A stretch of DNA of 64,000 bases from an uncultured Bacteroidales bacterium (lineage in GTDB: Bacteria; Bacteroidota; Bacteroidia; Bacteroidales; FEN-979). The notes beneath the pieces are model-generated. The model did not search any database, had not been told where the DNA came from, and saw only the letters and a list, made by a program, of their open reading frames with translations. Numbering within the stretch: the first letter of the stretch is position 1; every line of letters begins with the position of its first letter. A program made the translations under genes and the position numbers. The DNA lies in NCBI GenBank assembly GCA_903903985.1, contig CAIVAT010000057.1:124001-188000 (forward strand), read 5' to 3'. Shown here piece after piece: positions 51,868 through 60,303 of this stretch.

Positions 51868-53573
51868 TTATTTAACTTTTTCAGCTTTTGCCCATGAATC
51901 TCTCAGGGGCACGACCCGGTTAAAGACAAGGTTTCCGGGGGTGGAGTCTTTGTCAACAGAAAAATAGCCCAGCCGCTCAAACTGGTATTTATCCAGGATC
52001 CCGGCGGTTAAAACCGCCGGTTCGATCATCGCCGTGATGGTTTTCAGAGAATCGGGATTCAGATAATCCTTATACGATTTTTCCTCTTCTGATTCATCCG
52101 GATTTTCTTTGGTGAACAACCGGTCGTACAACCGGATTTCGGCTTTTACGGCCTGCTTTGCAGAGACCCAATGCAGGGTGCCCTTTACTTTCCGGTTGCT
52201 TTCGGGCATCCCGCTTTTGGTTTGCGGGTCGTAGGTGCAATGTATTTCCGTGATCTCACCCGTTTCCGGGTCCTTTACGACACTTTCGCACCGGATGATG
52301 TATGCAGCCTTCAACCGCACCTCGCGGCCGGGAGCGAGGCGGAAAAACTTATCTGGCGGATTTTCCATGAAATCTTCCCTTTCGATGAAGAGAGTTTTTG
52401 AAAACGGCATTTTCCGCTTCCCTTTTGACTCATCCTCTGGATTGTTTATGGATTCCATCTCCTCCACGAGGTCATCCGGATAGTTACCGATGATCACCTT
52501 TACCGGATTGAGCACCGCCATCAGCCGGTTGGCGCGCTTGTTGAGGTCCTCGCGGATGCAGAATTCGAGCAGGCTTACGTCGATCACATTGTCGCGCTTG
52601 GCAACGCCGATCGTTTCGGCGAAATTCCGTATCGATTCGGGGGTAAACCCGCGCCGGCGCAAACCACAGATGGTGGGCATCCGGGGATCGTCCCAGCCTT
52701 TGACATGGCCATCGCGCACCAACTCGAGCAATTTCCGTTTGCTCATTACAGTGTACGTCACGTTCAGCCGCGCAAATTCAATTTGCCTGGGGGCATAGAT
52801 CCCGATTTCGCGGATAAACCATTCATAAAGCGGCCGGTGCACTTCAAACTCCAGGGTACAGATTGAATGGGTGATCCGTTCGATGGAATCAGATTGTCCG
52901 TGGGCGAAATCATACATCGGGTAAATGCACCACTGGTCACCGGTACGGTGATGATGCGCATGAAGGATACGGTAAAGCACCGGATCGCGCATGTGCATGT
53001 TGGGAGAGAGGCCATGTCGATTTTGGCACGGAGAACCCTGGAGCCATCAGGGAATTCTCCCTGGCGCATGCGTGAAAAAAGATCAAGGTTCACATCAACA
53101 GTCCGGCCCCGGTATTCGCTTTCCTTCCCCGGCCGGGTAGGGGTACCGCGCGTTTCACTGATCTCCTCGGCCGTCATGTCGCAAACGTAGGCCTTCTCCT
53201 TCCGGATCAGGATCAAAGCATATTCATATAGCTGTTCAAAATAATCGGAGGCATAGAAAAGGCGGTCCTCCCAGTCAAATCCGAGCCACCTTACATCTTC
53301 CATGATCGAATCGACATATTCCACATCCTCTTTCACCGGGTTTGTATCATCAAACCTGAGGTTTGTTTTCCCGTTGTATTTCTTTCCCAGGCCAAAGTTG
53401 AGGCAAATGGACTTGGCATGGCCAATGTGCAGATAACCATTGGGTTCGGGGGGGAAACGGGTATGTACACGCCCTTCGTTGACTCCCGTCCGGATATCCT
53501 CTTCAATAATTTCCTCAATGAAATTGAGCGACCGGGATGCTTTTTCTTCTTCCGGTATTTTTGGTTCTTCCAT
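51868..53573 (-). pseudogene. glnS: Glutaminyl-tRNA synthetase, interrupted by a 2-base frameshift
   Basis: Two overlapping frames cover one GlnRS: the first from 53573 carries the HIGH motif ([15 protein letters not shown]) and ends out of frame after RAKIDMASL; the second, to 51868, resumes with [11 protein letters not shown] and carries the KMSKS-like [10 protein letters not shown] and the anticodon-binding beta-barrels. The expected joint is [16 protein letters not shown]; on the coding strand the sequence has TCTCTCCC where TCTCCC would keep frame, an extra CT in a dinucleotide run (53003-53010). Repaired length is 567 residues, normal for the family. Either an assembly/sequencing error or a real mutation; the latter would need a GatCAB route for Gln-tRNA. 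A CAAGGTTA element at 53599-53606 (minus-strand TAACCTTG) may be the -7 box. Confidence 0.85.
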
Positions 53574-53726
53574 GGGTTGAAAATAAAATAGATTGGTGCA
53601 AGGTTAAATAAATAAAAAAGTCCACGCAGATTTGCGTGAAACCATCCTGCAAACTTACTACAATTTAAAAAAACTTGCGCCGGTTCACGGGAATTCGATA
53701 ATTTCACCGTTCGAAAACGAAAAATT

Positions 53727-54083
53727 ATGGGAACGATTCTGCTTGAAGGAATGGAGTTCTTTGCCTTTCACGGGTGCTTCAAAGAGGAACAGATCATCGG
53801 AACGAAATTTATTGTCGACCTTTATGTAGAGGTTGATACTGCCGTATCGGAAGATTCGGACCATCTCAGGGATACGGTCGATTATGTAGGGCTTTACCGG
53901 TGTGTTAAAAGTGAAATGGAAAAGAAATCCCATTTGCTTGAACACGTTGCAAAAAGGATTTTAACCAGTTTGCAAACCCATTTCCCGTCGATTGACTCCA
54001 TGGAACTCAAGATTGCCAAAATCAATCCTCCGATGGGCGGGAAAATGCAACAGGTGAGCTACAAAACCCAATGGAAGAAATGA
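53727..54083 (+). CDS. folB: Dihydroneopterin aldolase
   Basis: 118 residues, typical length. The family motifs ILLEGMEFFAFHGCF, EEQIIGTKFIVDLYVEVD, DTVDYVGLY and LLEHVAKRI are all visible, including the catalytic glutamate near the N-terminus (KEEQ) and the active-site lysine near the end (LKIAKINPP). It cleaves dihydroneopterin to 6-hydroxymethyl-dihydropterin in folate synthesis. It is divergent from glnS and followed by tRNA-Cys on the same strand. Confidence 0.92.
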   Translation: MGTILLEGMEFFAFHGCFKEEQIIGTKFIVDLYVEVDTAVSEDSDHLRDTVDYVGLYRCVKSEMEKKSHLLEHVAKRILTSLQTHFPSIDSMELKIAKINPPMGGKMQQVSYKTQWKK

Positions 54084-54117
54084 TTTGGTGGTAATTTCAA
54101 AAATAATAGTACTTTTG
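54084..54117 (+). promoter_or_regulatory. Promoter of tRNA-Cys
   Basis: A -33 TTTG (54084-54087, overlapping the folB stop) and a -7 TACTTTTG (54110-54117) are 22 bp apart, and transcription would start about 9 bp before the mature tRNA. Confidence 0.6.
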
Positions 54118-54132
54118 CACACCTATTTCATT

Positions 54133-54203
54133 GGTTTCGTGGCCGAGTGGCTAGGCAGCGGTCTGCAAAACCGTGTACAGCGGTTCGAATCCGCTCGAAA
54201 CCT
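54133..54203 (+). tRNA. tRNA-Cys (anticodon GCA)
   Basis: Acceptor stem GGTTTCG/CGAAACC, anticodon loop CTGCAAA (GCA), T-arm AGCGG TTCGAAT CCGCT, discriminator T73, the known identity base of tRNA-Cys. No CCA is encoded. It has its own promoter and a strong terminator. Confidence 0.95.
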
Positions 54204-54207
54204 CTCC

Positions 54208-54237
54208 AACCCGTTTCTTGACGAAACGGGTTTTTAT
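54208..54237 (+). terminator. Rho-independent terminator after tRNA-Cys
   Basis: AACCCGTTTC (54208-54217) pairs exactly with GAAACGGGTT (54223-54232), five-base loop, followed by a T-run. It reaches 4 bp into the 3' end of the convergent mreD. Confidence 0.88.
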
Positions 54238-54749
54238 TTTCCCTGCGGATAGAGCAAATATTCGCTGATCAGCACCAGCAAAAGTGTAAAAGCGCTGCTT
54301 AACATGACACGAACGAACGTGGCCAAAAACTCGCTGAAACGAAAAATCTCGAGATAGAAAAATGCGAAATGGTGAATGAGGATCAGGATGATGGAATAGT
54401 AAAGAAACCATTTTACCCCCTGGTTTCTGAGCGAGGGTGTCTCCCCAAAGAGCGATTCGGGCCCCGAGGAAATGGCGGAGATCACAAAGGGGCGTGCAAA
54501 AGCCATCAAAACGCAGGCGGCGGCATTCAATCCGATTGAATTTGTAAAGATATCGATGCTCCATCCCAGGATAAAGGCAGCGACCAGCAATAACCATTTG
54601 GGGGTATCAAACGGCAACAGAAGGATAAAATAGATGTAAAAGTACGGGTTGATGTATCCGCTCAGGTTGATATGGTTCAGGATCAGGACCTGAAAGAAGA
54701 TCAGAAAGAAAAACCGGATGACGTTAAAAAATACGGTTCTTGAGGTCAT
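54234..54749 (-). CDS. mreD: Rod shape-determining membrane protein MreD
   Basis: 171 residues with five or so hydrophobic helices (FFNVIRFFFLIFFQVLILNH, YFILLLPFDTPKWLLLVAAF, WFLYYSIILILIHHFAFFYL). The N-terminal part (VLILNHINLSGYINPYFYIY) and GWSIDIFTNSIGLNAAACVL match the family. MreD is the inner-membrane partner of MreC and MreB in the rod elongation complex. Its start overlaps the mreC stop by one base (54749). The usual next genes in Bacteroidota, mrdA and rodA, are not here: tRNA-Cys and folB follow in the opposite direction. Confidence 0.85.
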   Translation of the reverse strand: MTSRTVFFNVIRFFFLIFFQVLILNHINLSGYINPYFYIYFILLLPFDTPKWLLLVAAFILGWSIDIFTNSIGLNAAACVLMAFARPFVISAISSGPESLFGETPSLRNQGVKWFLYYSIILILIHHFAFFYLEIFRFSEFLATFVRVMLSSAFTLLLVLISEYLLYPQGK

Positions 54750-55579
54750 TACTGTGGTTTGAAGGAGGCTTTTAAATCTTCTTTTTCTTTGCGCATCATG
54801 TCGACAACCACTTCAATGTATCCGAGGCTGTTAAAATCGGTTGAAAACAAGATCTCTCCGTAGTTAAAGTTCTCATCCTGCGGGTTATTAAAACCGGAGA
54901 TGGTACCGATCATCAATCCTTCCGGGAAGATATCCGAATTCCCGCTGGTGATGATCGTATCACCTTTCACCATCACCACATGTTTTGGAATTTCCTTCAC
55001 CTGGCCTTTCCGGTAATTCCCGCCATTCCACTCCACGTTCACCAGCTGGTTGTTCTTTTTAAATTTTCCTGAAATCCGGCTGTCTTTATTCAGCATGGAC
55101 ATGATCCAGCTGAAATGGGATGAAACACTGACCACCTGTCCAACGATTTTATTCCCGATGATCACGCCCATGTGATTTTCAACTCCGTGCAGCGACCCCT
55201 TGTTGATCATCAGGAAGTTGTTCCGTTTGTTGGTCGAATTGCTGATCACCTTGGCGCTGATGTACTTGTATTCGAGTTTGACGATGGAATCTTTTTTCTC
55301 CAGGATATTCACATCGGTGATGTAGTATGCTTCCGGTATGCGGGAATGGAGTTTTGCCATTTCTTCGATCAGCACCCTGTTTGTTTTCTGGAGGGAAAAA
55401 TATTCGGAGATCCCGTTGAACATGCTGTTGACGGATCCTGAAACAGCGTTTGAAACAGCGTAGAGGGAACTTCCCTGGAATTCATTGTAATTGAAAAGAA
55501 GGATCAGCGAAAAAGTTTCCAGGAACAGGAAAAGAAAATAGAAATAGTGCTCCCGGAAAAACAGGAAAAGATTCCGCAT
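54749..55579 (-). CDS. mreC: Rod shape-determining protein MreC
   Basis: 276 residues. An N-terminal membrane helix (YFYFLFLFLETFSLILLFNY) is followed by a coiled-coil dimerisation segment (residues about 60-85) and two beta-barrel domains (GSLHGVENHMGVIIGNKIVG, then VMVKGDTIITSGNSDIFPEG). MreC links the cytoplasmic MreB filament with the periplasmic peptidoglycan synthases. It is 8 bp downstream of mreB and overlaps mreD by one base. Confidence 0.9.
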   Translation of the reverse strand: MRNLFLFFREHYFYFLFLFLETFSLILLFNYNEFQGSSLYAVSNAVSGSVNSMFNGISEYFSLQKTNRVLIEEMAKLHSRIPEAYYITDVNILEKKDSIVKLEYKYISAKVISNSTNKRNNFLMINKGSLHGVENHMGVIIGNKIVGQVVSVSSHFSWIMSMLNKDSRISGKFKKNNQLVNVEWNGGNYRKGQVKEIPKHVVMVKGDTIITSGNSDIFPEGLMIGTISGFNNPQDENFNYGEILFSTDFNSLGYIEVVVDMMRKEKEDLKASFKPQ

Positions 55580-55587
55580 GGTACCTC

Positions 55588-56601
55588 TTACTTAATGAGG
55601 AACGTAAATTTATCAAAGTTTTTCAACGCGATCCCGGTTCCCCGGGCCACGGCGCGCAAAGGATCTTCGGCAACATGAACTTTCAGTTTGGTTTTCAGGT
55701 GGATCCGTTTATCCAGGCCGCGCAGCAAGGCTCCGCCTCCCGTAAGATAGATACCGGTTTCAAAAATATCGGAAGCGAGTTCCGGAGGGGTCATTTCAAG
55801 CGCATTCAAAACGGCGGCTTCAATTTTTGCAACGGATTTATCCAGGCAATGTGCAATTTCCGCATGATTGACGATCACCTCCTTGGGGATCCCGGTAAGC
55901 AGGTCGCGTCCGTGAACGGCGTAGTCGGGGGGAGGATTGTCAATATCGGCCAGGGCAGCGCCGACTTCAATTTTTATTCGTTCCGCGGTACGTTCGCCGA
56001 CATTGATATTGTGCTGTTTGCGCATGTATTCTTCGATGTCGGCATTGAACTCATCGCCGGCAATCCGGATGGATTTGTTGTTCACAATTCCCCCGAGCGC
56101 GATGACCGCAATTTCACTGGTTCCCCCGCCGATGTCGATGACCATGTTGCCGATGGGTTCCAGCACATCGATTCCGATCCCGATGGCGGCAGCCATGGGT
56201 TCATGAATAAGACGGACCTCCTTGGCGCCGGCCTGTTCTGCGGAGTCCTTTACCGCACGTTCCTCCACCTCTGTAATCCCCGACGGGATACAAATAACCA
56301 TCTTGAGGGCAGGGGGGAACCATGATTTGCGAAGATCGATCATTTTGATCATGGCCCTGATCATGTGCTCGGCAGCCTGAAAATCGGCAATCACCCCGCC
56401 CCGCAACGGGCGGATCGTCTTGATGTTCTCATGGGTTTTCCCATGCATCATCTGTGCCTTCTTTCCCACTGCGATGATCTTGCCCGAGCTGCGTTCAATG
56501 GCAACAATGGAAGGTTCATCAACCACTACTTTGTCATTGTATATGATGATGGTATTTGCGGTACCAAGGTCTATTGCGATTTCTTTTGTAAACAATCCCA
56601 T
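55588..56601 (-). CDS. mreB: Rod shape-determining actin-like protein MreB
   Basis: 337 residues from the ATG at 56601 (MGLFTKEIAIDLGTANT); in-frame ATGs upstream run into purH. Actin-fold nucleotide motifs are present: DLGTANTIIIY (phosphate 1), VIDIGGGTSEIAVIALG (phosphate 2) and YLTGGGALLRGLDK (adenosine). It polymerises under the cytoplasmic membrane and steers peptidoglycan synthesis. It sits 10 bp after the purH stop, a conserved arrangement in Bacteroidota. Confidence 0.95.
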   Translation of the reverse strand: MGLFTKEIAIDLGTANTIIIYNDKVVVDEPSIVAIERSSGKIIAVGKKAQMMHGKTHENIKTIRPLRGGVIADFQAAEHMIRAMIKMIDLRKSWFPPALKMVICIPSGITEVEERAVKDSAEQAGAKEVRLIHEPMAAAIGIGIDVLEPIGNMVIDIGGGTSEIAVIALGGIVNNKSIRIAGDEFNADIEEYMRKQHNINVGERTAERIKIEVGAALADIDNPPPDYAVHGRDLLTGIPKEVIVNHAEIAHCLDKSVAKIEAAVLNALEMTPPELASDIFETGIYLTGGGALLRGLDKRIHLKTKLKVHVAEDPLRAVARGTGIALKNFDKFTFLIK

Positions 56602-56611
56602 GGGTTCAATT

Positions 56612-58138
56612 TTAATGTTTAAAGTGTCGTGTCCCGGTAAAAACCATGGACATATCGTGTTCATTGCAGTACTTCACCGAATCGGCATCCCTGATGGAAC
56701 CACCCGGTTGAATTACTGCTGTAATGCCCGCTTCATGTGCGATTTCCACGCAATCGGCGAAAGGAAAAAACGCATCCGAAGCCATTACAGCTCCGGAGGT
56801 ATCAAACCCGAAGGCCTGTGCCTTGGCGATTGCCTGGCGCAATGCATCCACGCGAGAAGTCTGGCCCAACCCACAGCCAACAAGCTGGCTGTTTTTAATC
56901 AGGACAATCGTGTTAGATTTCAAATGTTTAACAATTTTATTTGCAAAGACCAAGGCATCCGTTTCCCGTGGGGTTGGCCGTTTACTTGTAACGTATTGAA
57001 AATCTGTCTTTTGTTCTGTTTTTAAATCCTTTTCCTGTTCAAGTACGCCATTGAGGATGGACTTAAATTGCCGTTGTGGAAACACAAACGAATTTTTCTG
57101 CAAAATTATTCTATTTTTCTTTGATTTTAAGAGTTCAAGGGCATCATTTTCATAACGGTCTGCAATTATTATTTCGAAAAACAGCTTGTTGACTTCAAGG
57201 GCTGCCTCTATTTCCATGTTTCCATTGGCAATGATGATGCCTCCGAAGGCAGAAACAGGGTCGCAGGCAAGTGCATCCATGTAGGCGGCCCTGAAGGAAG
57301 GGCGGCTGGCAATGCCGCAGGGATTTGTATGTTTGATTATTGCGACGGTCGGTTCAGAAAATTCACCGATGAGGTTGATTGCAGCATCCACGTCGACCAG
57401 GTTGTTGTATGACAACTCTTTTCCGCAGAGCCGGGTAAAAACATCACCGGGGTTCCCATAAAAAGTGCCTTGCTGATGCGGGTTTTCCCCGTAACGCATG
57501 GGGTAAGGGCTCAGAATGCTTTGCTTGAAAACCTGGATATTTTCCTGCCGGTTGAAGTAGCTGAAAATCTGGGTATCGTAATGCGAGGAGATGTTAAACG
57601 CCTGTGCTGCAAGCTTCCTGCGGTCAGCAAGGCCGGTATAACCACTGTTCTTTGACAGGATATCCAGTAATTCCTGGTATGAACCTGCGGAGGGCACCAC
57701 GGTCACGTGTGCATAATTTTTTGCGGCAGCGCGGATCAGGGAGATACCGCCAATGTCTATTTTTTCAATGATCTCCTCTTCATTGCCTGAGGCCGCAACT
57801 GTTTTTTCAAAAGGATAAAGGTCTACGATCACCAGGTCGACCGAGGGGATCTCATATTTTTCAACATCGCCGACATCGGCAAGCTGGTTGCGGCGCCAGA
57901 GGATACCCCCGAAGATTTTCGGATGCAGGGTTTTTACCCTTCCGCCCAGGATGGATGGATAGGAGGTGATGGATTCAACGGAGATGGCGTGAATTCCCTT
58001 GCTGGTCAGGTAATCGTACGTGCCCCCGGTTGAAATGATCTGAATGCCGAAGGATTCCAGTTTATGAGCCAGATCTTCGATGCCTTCTTTGGAGTAAACA
58101 GAGATCAGGGCTGATTTAATTTTAATCTGGTCAATCAT
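56612..58138 (-). CDS. purH: Bifunctional AICAR formyltransferase / IMP cyclohydrolase
   Basis: 508 residues from the ATG at 58138 (MIDQIKIKSALISVYSKEG). A longer open frame to 58387 reads through a 14-bp tandem repeat and is not conserved. The MGS-like IMP cyclohydrolase domain is N-terminal (ISTGGTYDYLTSKG, GRVKTLHPKIFGGIL); the AICAR transformylase domain follows (NPHQQGTFY, YNNLVDVDAA, IKHTNPCGIA, ending GGSIRDADSV). It catalyses the last two steps of purine synthesis to IMP. It is the first gene of the purH-mreBCD unit. Confidence 0.95.
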   Translation of the reverse strand: MIDQIKIKSALISVYSKEGIEDLAHKLESFGIQIISTGGTYDYLTSKGIHAISVESITSYPSILGGRVKTLHPKIFGGILWRRNQLADVGDVEKYEIPSVDLVIVDLYPFEKTVAASGNEEEIIEKIDIGGISLIRAAAKNYAHVTVVPSAGSYQELLDILSKNSGYTGLADRRKLAAQAFNISSHYDTQIFSYFNRQENIQVFKQSILSPYPMRYGENPHQQGTFYGNPGDVFTRLCGKELSYNNLVDVDAAINLIGEFSEPTVAIIKHTNPCGIASRPSFRAAYMDALACDPVSAFGGIIIANGNMEIEAALEVNKLFFEIIIADRYENDALELLKSKKNRIILQKNSFVFPQRQFKSILNGVLEQEKDLKTEQKTDFQYVTSKRPTPRETDALVFANKIVKHLKSNTIVLIKNSQLVGCGLGQTSRVDALRQAIAKAQAFGFDTSGAVMASDAFFPFADCVEIAHEAGITAVIQPGGSIRDADSVKYCNEHDMSMVFTGTRHFKH

Positions 58139-58230
58139 ATACCTCCCTTTTGTAACAATAACTGAATGGCCGCGTCTAAGACCGCATGGTGCGAAGCTTT
58201 GCAATGTTACCAAAAAATAGCGGAGAAAAC

Positions 58231-58281
58231 AAGGGACAATTGACAAGGGACAATTGACAAGGGACAATTGACAAGGGACAA
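58231..58281. repeat. Tandem repeat of a 14-bp unit upstream of purH
   Basis: Three full copies of AAGGGACAATTGAC (58231, 58245, 58259) and a partial fourth (58273-58281). Each unit contains the palindrome CAATTG. It sits between purH and the divergent permease gene, 93 bp before the purH start, inside the likely promoter region. Confidence 0.85.
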
Positions 58282-58348
58282 ATAAACGGCAGCATGTGCA
58301 TGGCTTGTTTGCTAAATTGATTCGCCTGTTCATGCAATCATAAATATA

Positions 58349-58356
58349 TCTATCTT
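58349..58356 (+). promoter_or_regulatory. Candidate -7 box of the ABC permease gene
   Basis: TATCTTTA matches seven of the eight bases of the form TATCTTTG seen repeatedly in this window, 29 bp before the permease ATG. Confidence 0.35.
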
Positions 58357-58385
58357 TACTTTTTAAAAAGGAAATAACCCAATCC

Positions 58386-59630
58386 ATGATATTGATCTTA
58401 CGATTGATACGCGAAAGCTATCTGTTTGCTTTTCAGGCAATTATAGTAAATAAAGTAAGAACAATCCTGTCCCTTCTGGGGATTACCATCGGGATTTTCT
58501 GTGTTATTTCTGTTTTTACTGTTTTTGATTCCATGGAAAATGCCATCCGCAAGAGCATTGCCTCGCTTGGCAGCAATGTGCTTTATGTTCAGAAGTGGCC
58601 CTGGTCCATGGGCGGTGATTATCCATGGTGGAAATACTGGCAGCGCCCTGAAACTTCGCTGGATGACATGCGCGAAATTGAAAAACGCAGCAATCTTGCA
58701 GAATCTGTTGCATTCATGGTGCAGGTAAACAAAACGGTAAAATACCAGAATAACTATATTGAAAATATAGGCGTGATGGGTGTTTCACAGGATTTCGACA
58801 GAGTCTGGAAATTTGAACTGGGGCAGGGCCGCTATTTCTCCGCGACCGAATCGGTCAGCGGCAATAATATTGCCATCATCGGTGCCGAAATTGCCAGTGA
58901 CCTTTTTCGTGAAGGCGATCCTGTCGGAAAGAAAATAAAGATCTTTGGACGAAATATCGAAGTGATTGGCGTGATCACGAAAGAAGGAGAAGATTTCTTC
59001 GGGAATTCAAACGATAAAGTGGTTTATCTTCCCGTGAATTTTTTTAAAACGGTTGTTGATCTGCGCGACATGGATGCAACCATCGTGGTCAAGGCGAAAC
59101 CCCTGGTTTCCAATGATGAGTTGCGGGATGAACTGACCGGCCTCATGCGGTCGATCAGAAAGCAAAAACCATCGGCTGAGGATAATTTCGCCATCAATGA
59201 AACGGATATTATTTCGAAGGGCTTCGACAGTTTATTCCAGGTCATCGCCACTGTTGGATGGATCATCGGGGGATTTTCACTGCTGGTAGGAGGGTTTGGG
59301 ATCGCAAACATCATGTTTGTGTCGGTCAGGGAGCGGACCAACATCATCGGAATTCAGAAAGCCCTTGGTGCCAAGAACTACTTTATCCTGCTTCAATTTC
59401 TTTTTGAAGCCATTTTTCTTTCACTGATCGGGGGAATATTCGGGCTTTTAATTATCCTGATCCTGACTATTATCGTAAATTACACAACCGGCTTTCATCT
59501 GATGCTCACACAGGGAAATATCATCCTTGGAATAGGTGTTTCAGCAATCATTGGCCTTATTTCAGGTATTTTACCGGCCTATTCCGCTTCAAAACTCGAT
59601 CCGGTAGAGGCGATGCGAACAGGAACGTAG
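58386..59630 (+). CDS. MacB/FtsX-type ABC transporter permease
   Basis: 414 residues. One N-terminal membrane helix (ILSLLGITIGIFCVISVFTV), a large extracytoplasmic MacB-type domain (residues about 45-280, with SVAFMVQVNKTVKYQNNYIE and FGRNIEVIGVI), and three C-terminal helices of an FtsX domain (GWIIGGFSLLVGGFGIANIM, then FEAIFLSLIGGIFGLLIILI). MacB-type permeases use an ATPase partner for mechanotransmission-driven export across the envelope rather than transport through the membrane; no ATPase gene is adjacent. It is convergent with the ferritin-like gene, one base apart. Confidence 0.88.
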   Translation: MILILRLIRESYLFAFQAIIVNKVRTILSLLGITIGIFCVISVFTVFDSMENAIRKSIASLGSNVLYVQKWPWSMGGDYPWWKYWQRPETSLDDMREIEKRSNLAESVAFMVQVNKTVKYQNNYIENIGVMGVSQDFDRVWKFELGQGRYFSATESVSGNNIAIIGAEIASDLFREGDPVGKKIKIFGRNIEVIGVITKEGEDFFGNSNDKVVYLPVNFFKTVVDLRDMDATIVVKAKPLVSNDELRDELTGLMRSIRKQKPSAEDNFAINETDIISKGFDSLFQVIATVGWIIGGFSLLVGGFGIANIMFVSVRERTNIIGIQKALGAKNYFILLQFLFEAIFLSLIGGIFGLLIILILTIIVNYTTGFHLMLTQGNIILGIGVSAIIGLISGILPAYSASKLDPVEAMRTGT

Positions 59631-59631
59631 G

Positions 59632-60135
59632 TCAGAACGGCCAGAATTGGTTGTCGTTCCAGATCTTTTCCTTCAATTCATTGTCCATATCACTGAGGAT
59701 CTTCAGGTGTCCGCTTTCCCATGCTGCAAGCCAGCGATACAATTCCTTTTCATTGGGATCGGCGGATATTTCCGCCTGTTTGGAATAGACATCCACGGCT
59801 TTTTTCTCAAAATCAATGGCGGCTGAGATTGCGGCCGCTTCAAACCCCGCGGAAGAGATTTTATCCCTCATCTCTTCGGTGAGGATCAGCCTGGCAAAGC
59901 CTTCATTGGCCAGATCGGGCAGCTCCACCCTGGTGAATGCATGGTTTTTTTCATATCCGATGTACTGTTCCGAAAGAAATTTAACATGCTGTGTCTCTTC
60001 ATCAGCCATGGTCAGAAAAATGTGCTTGATCTCAGGATCCGGCGTTTGTTCGGCAACTTTTGCATAAAAAGCATGGCCTCTCTTTTCCATAAGAATCGCC
60101 ATTTTAAGAATTTCGAGGGCTTTCTGGGTTTCCAT
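59632..60135 (-). CDS. Ferritin-like / rubrerythrin-type diiron protein
   Basis: 167 residues, all helical. Diiron-ligand patterns are visible: E in MEKRGHAFY, MADEETQHVKFL (E..H), IDFEKKAVDVYSK and WESGHLKIL (E..H). No C-terminal rubredoxin domain is present, unlike classical rubrerythrin. Such proteins reduce peroxide or handle iron, often in anaerobes. A -7-type box (TAAGTTTG on the minus strand, 60157-60164) lies 22 bp upstream of the start. Confidence 0.8.
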   Translation of the reverse strand: METQKALEILKMAILMEKRGHAFYAKVAEQTPDPEIKHIFLTMADEETQHVKFLSEQYIGYEKNHAFTRVELPDLANEGFARLILTEEMRDKISSAGFEAAAISAAIDFEKKAVDVYSKQAEISADPNEKELYRWLAAWESGHLKILSDMDNELKEKIWNDNQFWPF

Positions 60136-60156
60136 GATATTGGGGTTTTAATTTTT

Positions 60157-60164
60157 CAAACTTA
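60157..60164 (-). promoter_or_regulatory. -7 box of the ferritin-like gene
   Basis: The minus strand reads TAAGTTTG, matching TAnnTTTG, 22 bp before the start at 60135. No -33 TTTG is evident. Confidence 0.4.
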
Positions 60165-60171
60165 CAACAAT

Positions 60172-60301
60172 TTCACCACAGCAGGCACATGGAACACAAT
60201 AGAATTTTAAAATCCGGAGGCGGGATCATCATCCAGGGTGGTTGATTCGGGAGAAGTTAACTGCCTTCCTCCTGTGTCCTGTTGTGCCTGTTGTGGTGAG
60301 A
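60172..60301. repeat. Imperfect long inverted repeat (MITE-like), 130 bp
   Basis: The left end TTCACCACAGCAGGCACATG (60172-60191) is largely complementary to the right end, which reads CCTGTTGTGCCTGTTGTGGTGA (60278-60299). The middle contains GAATTTTAAAATCC. It ends just before the stop codon of the YyaL-type gene (60304). Similar caccacaa-rich repeats are known as intergenic fillers. Confidence 0.45.
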
Positions 60302-60303
60302 AA

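Noticed and set aside
51868-52998. The two halves of glnS as two independent genes
   Set aside because: The halves match consecutive parts of one GlnRS and a two-base change restores a single frame of normal length.
53618-53640. Possible third parS-like site (GCGTGAAAC) upstream of glnS
   Set aside because: Only half of the palindrome is present; the left arm does not match.
58231-58281. CRISPR-like array
   Set aside because: The 14-bp units are directly adjacent, without spacers.
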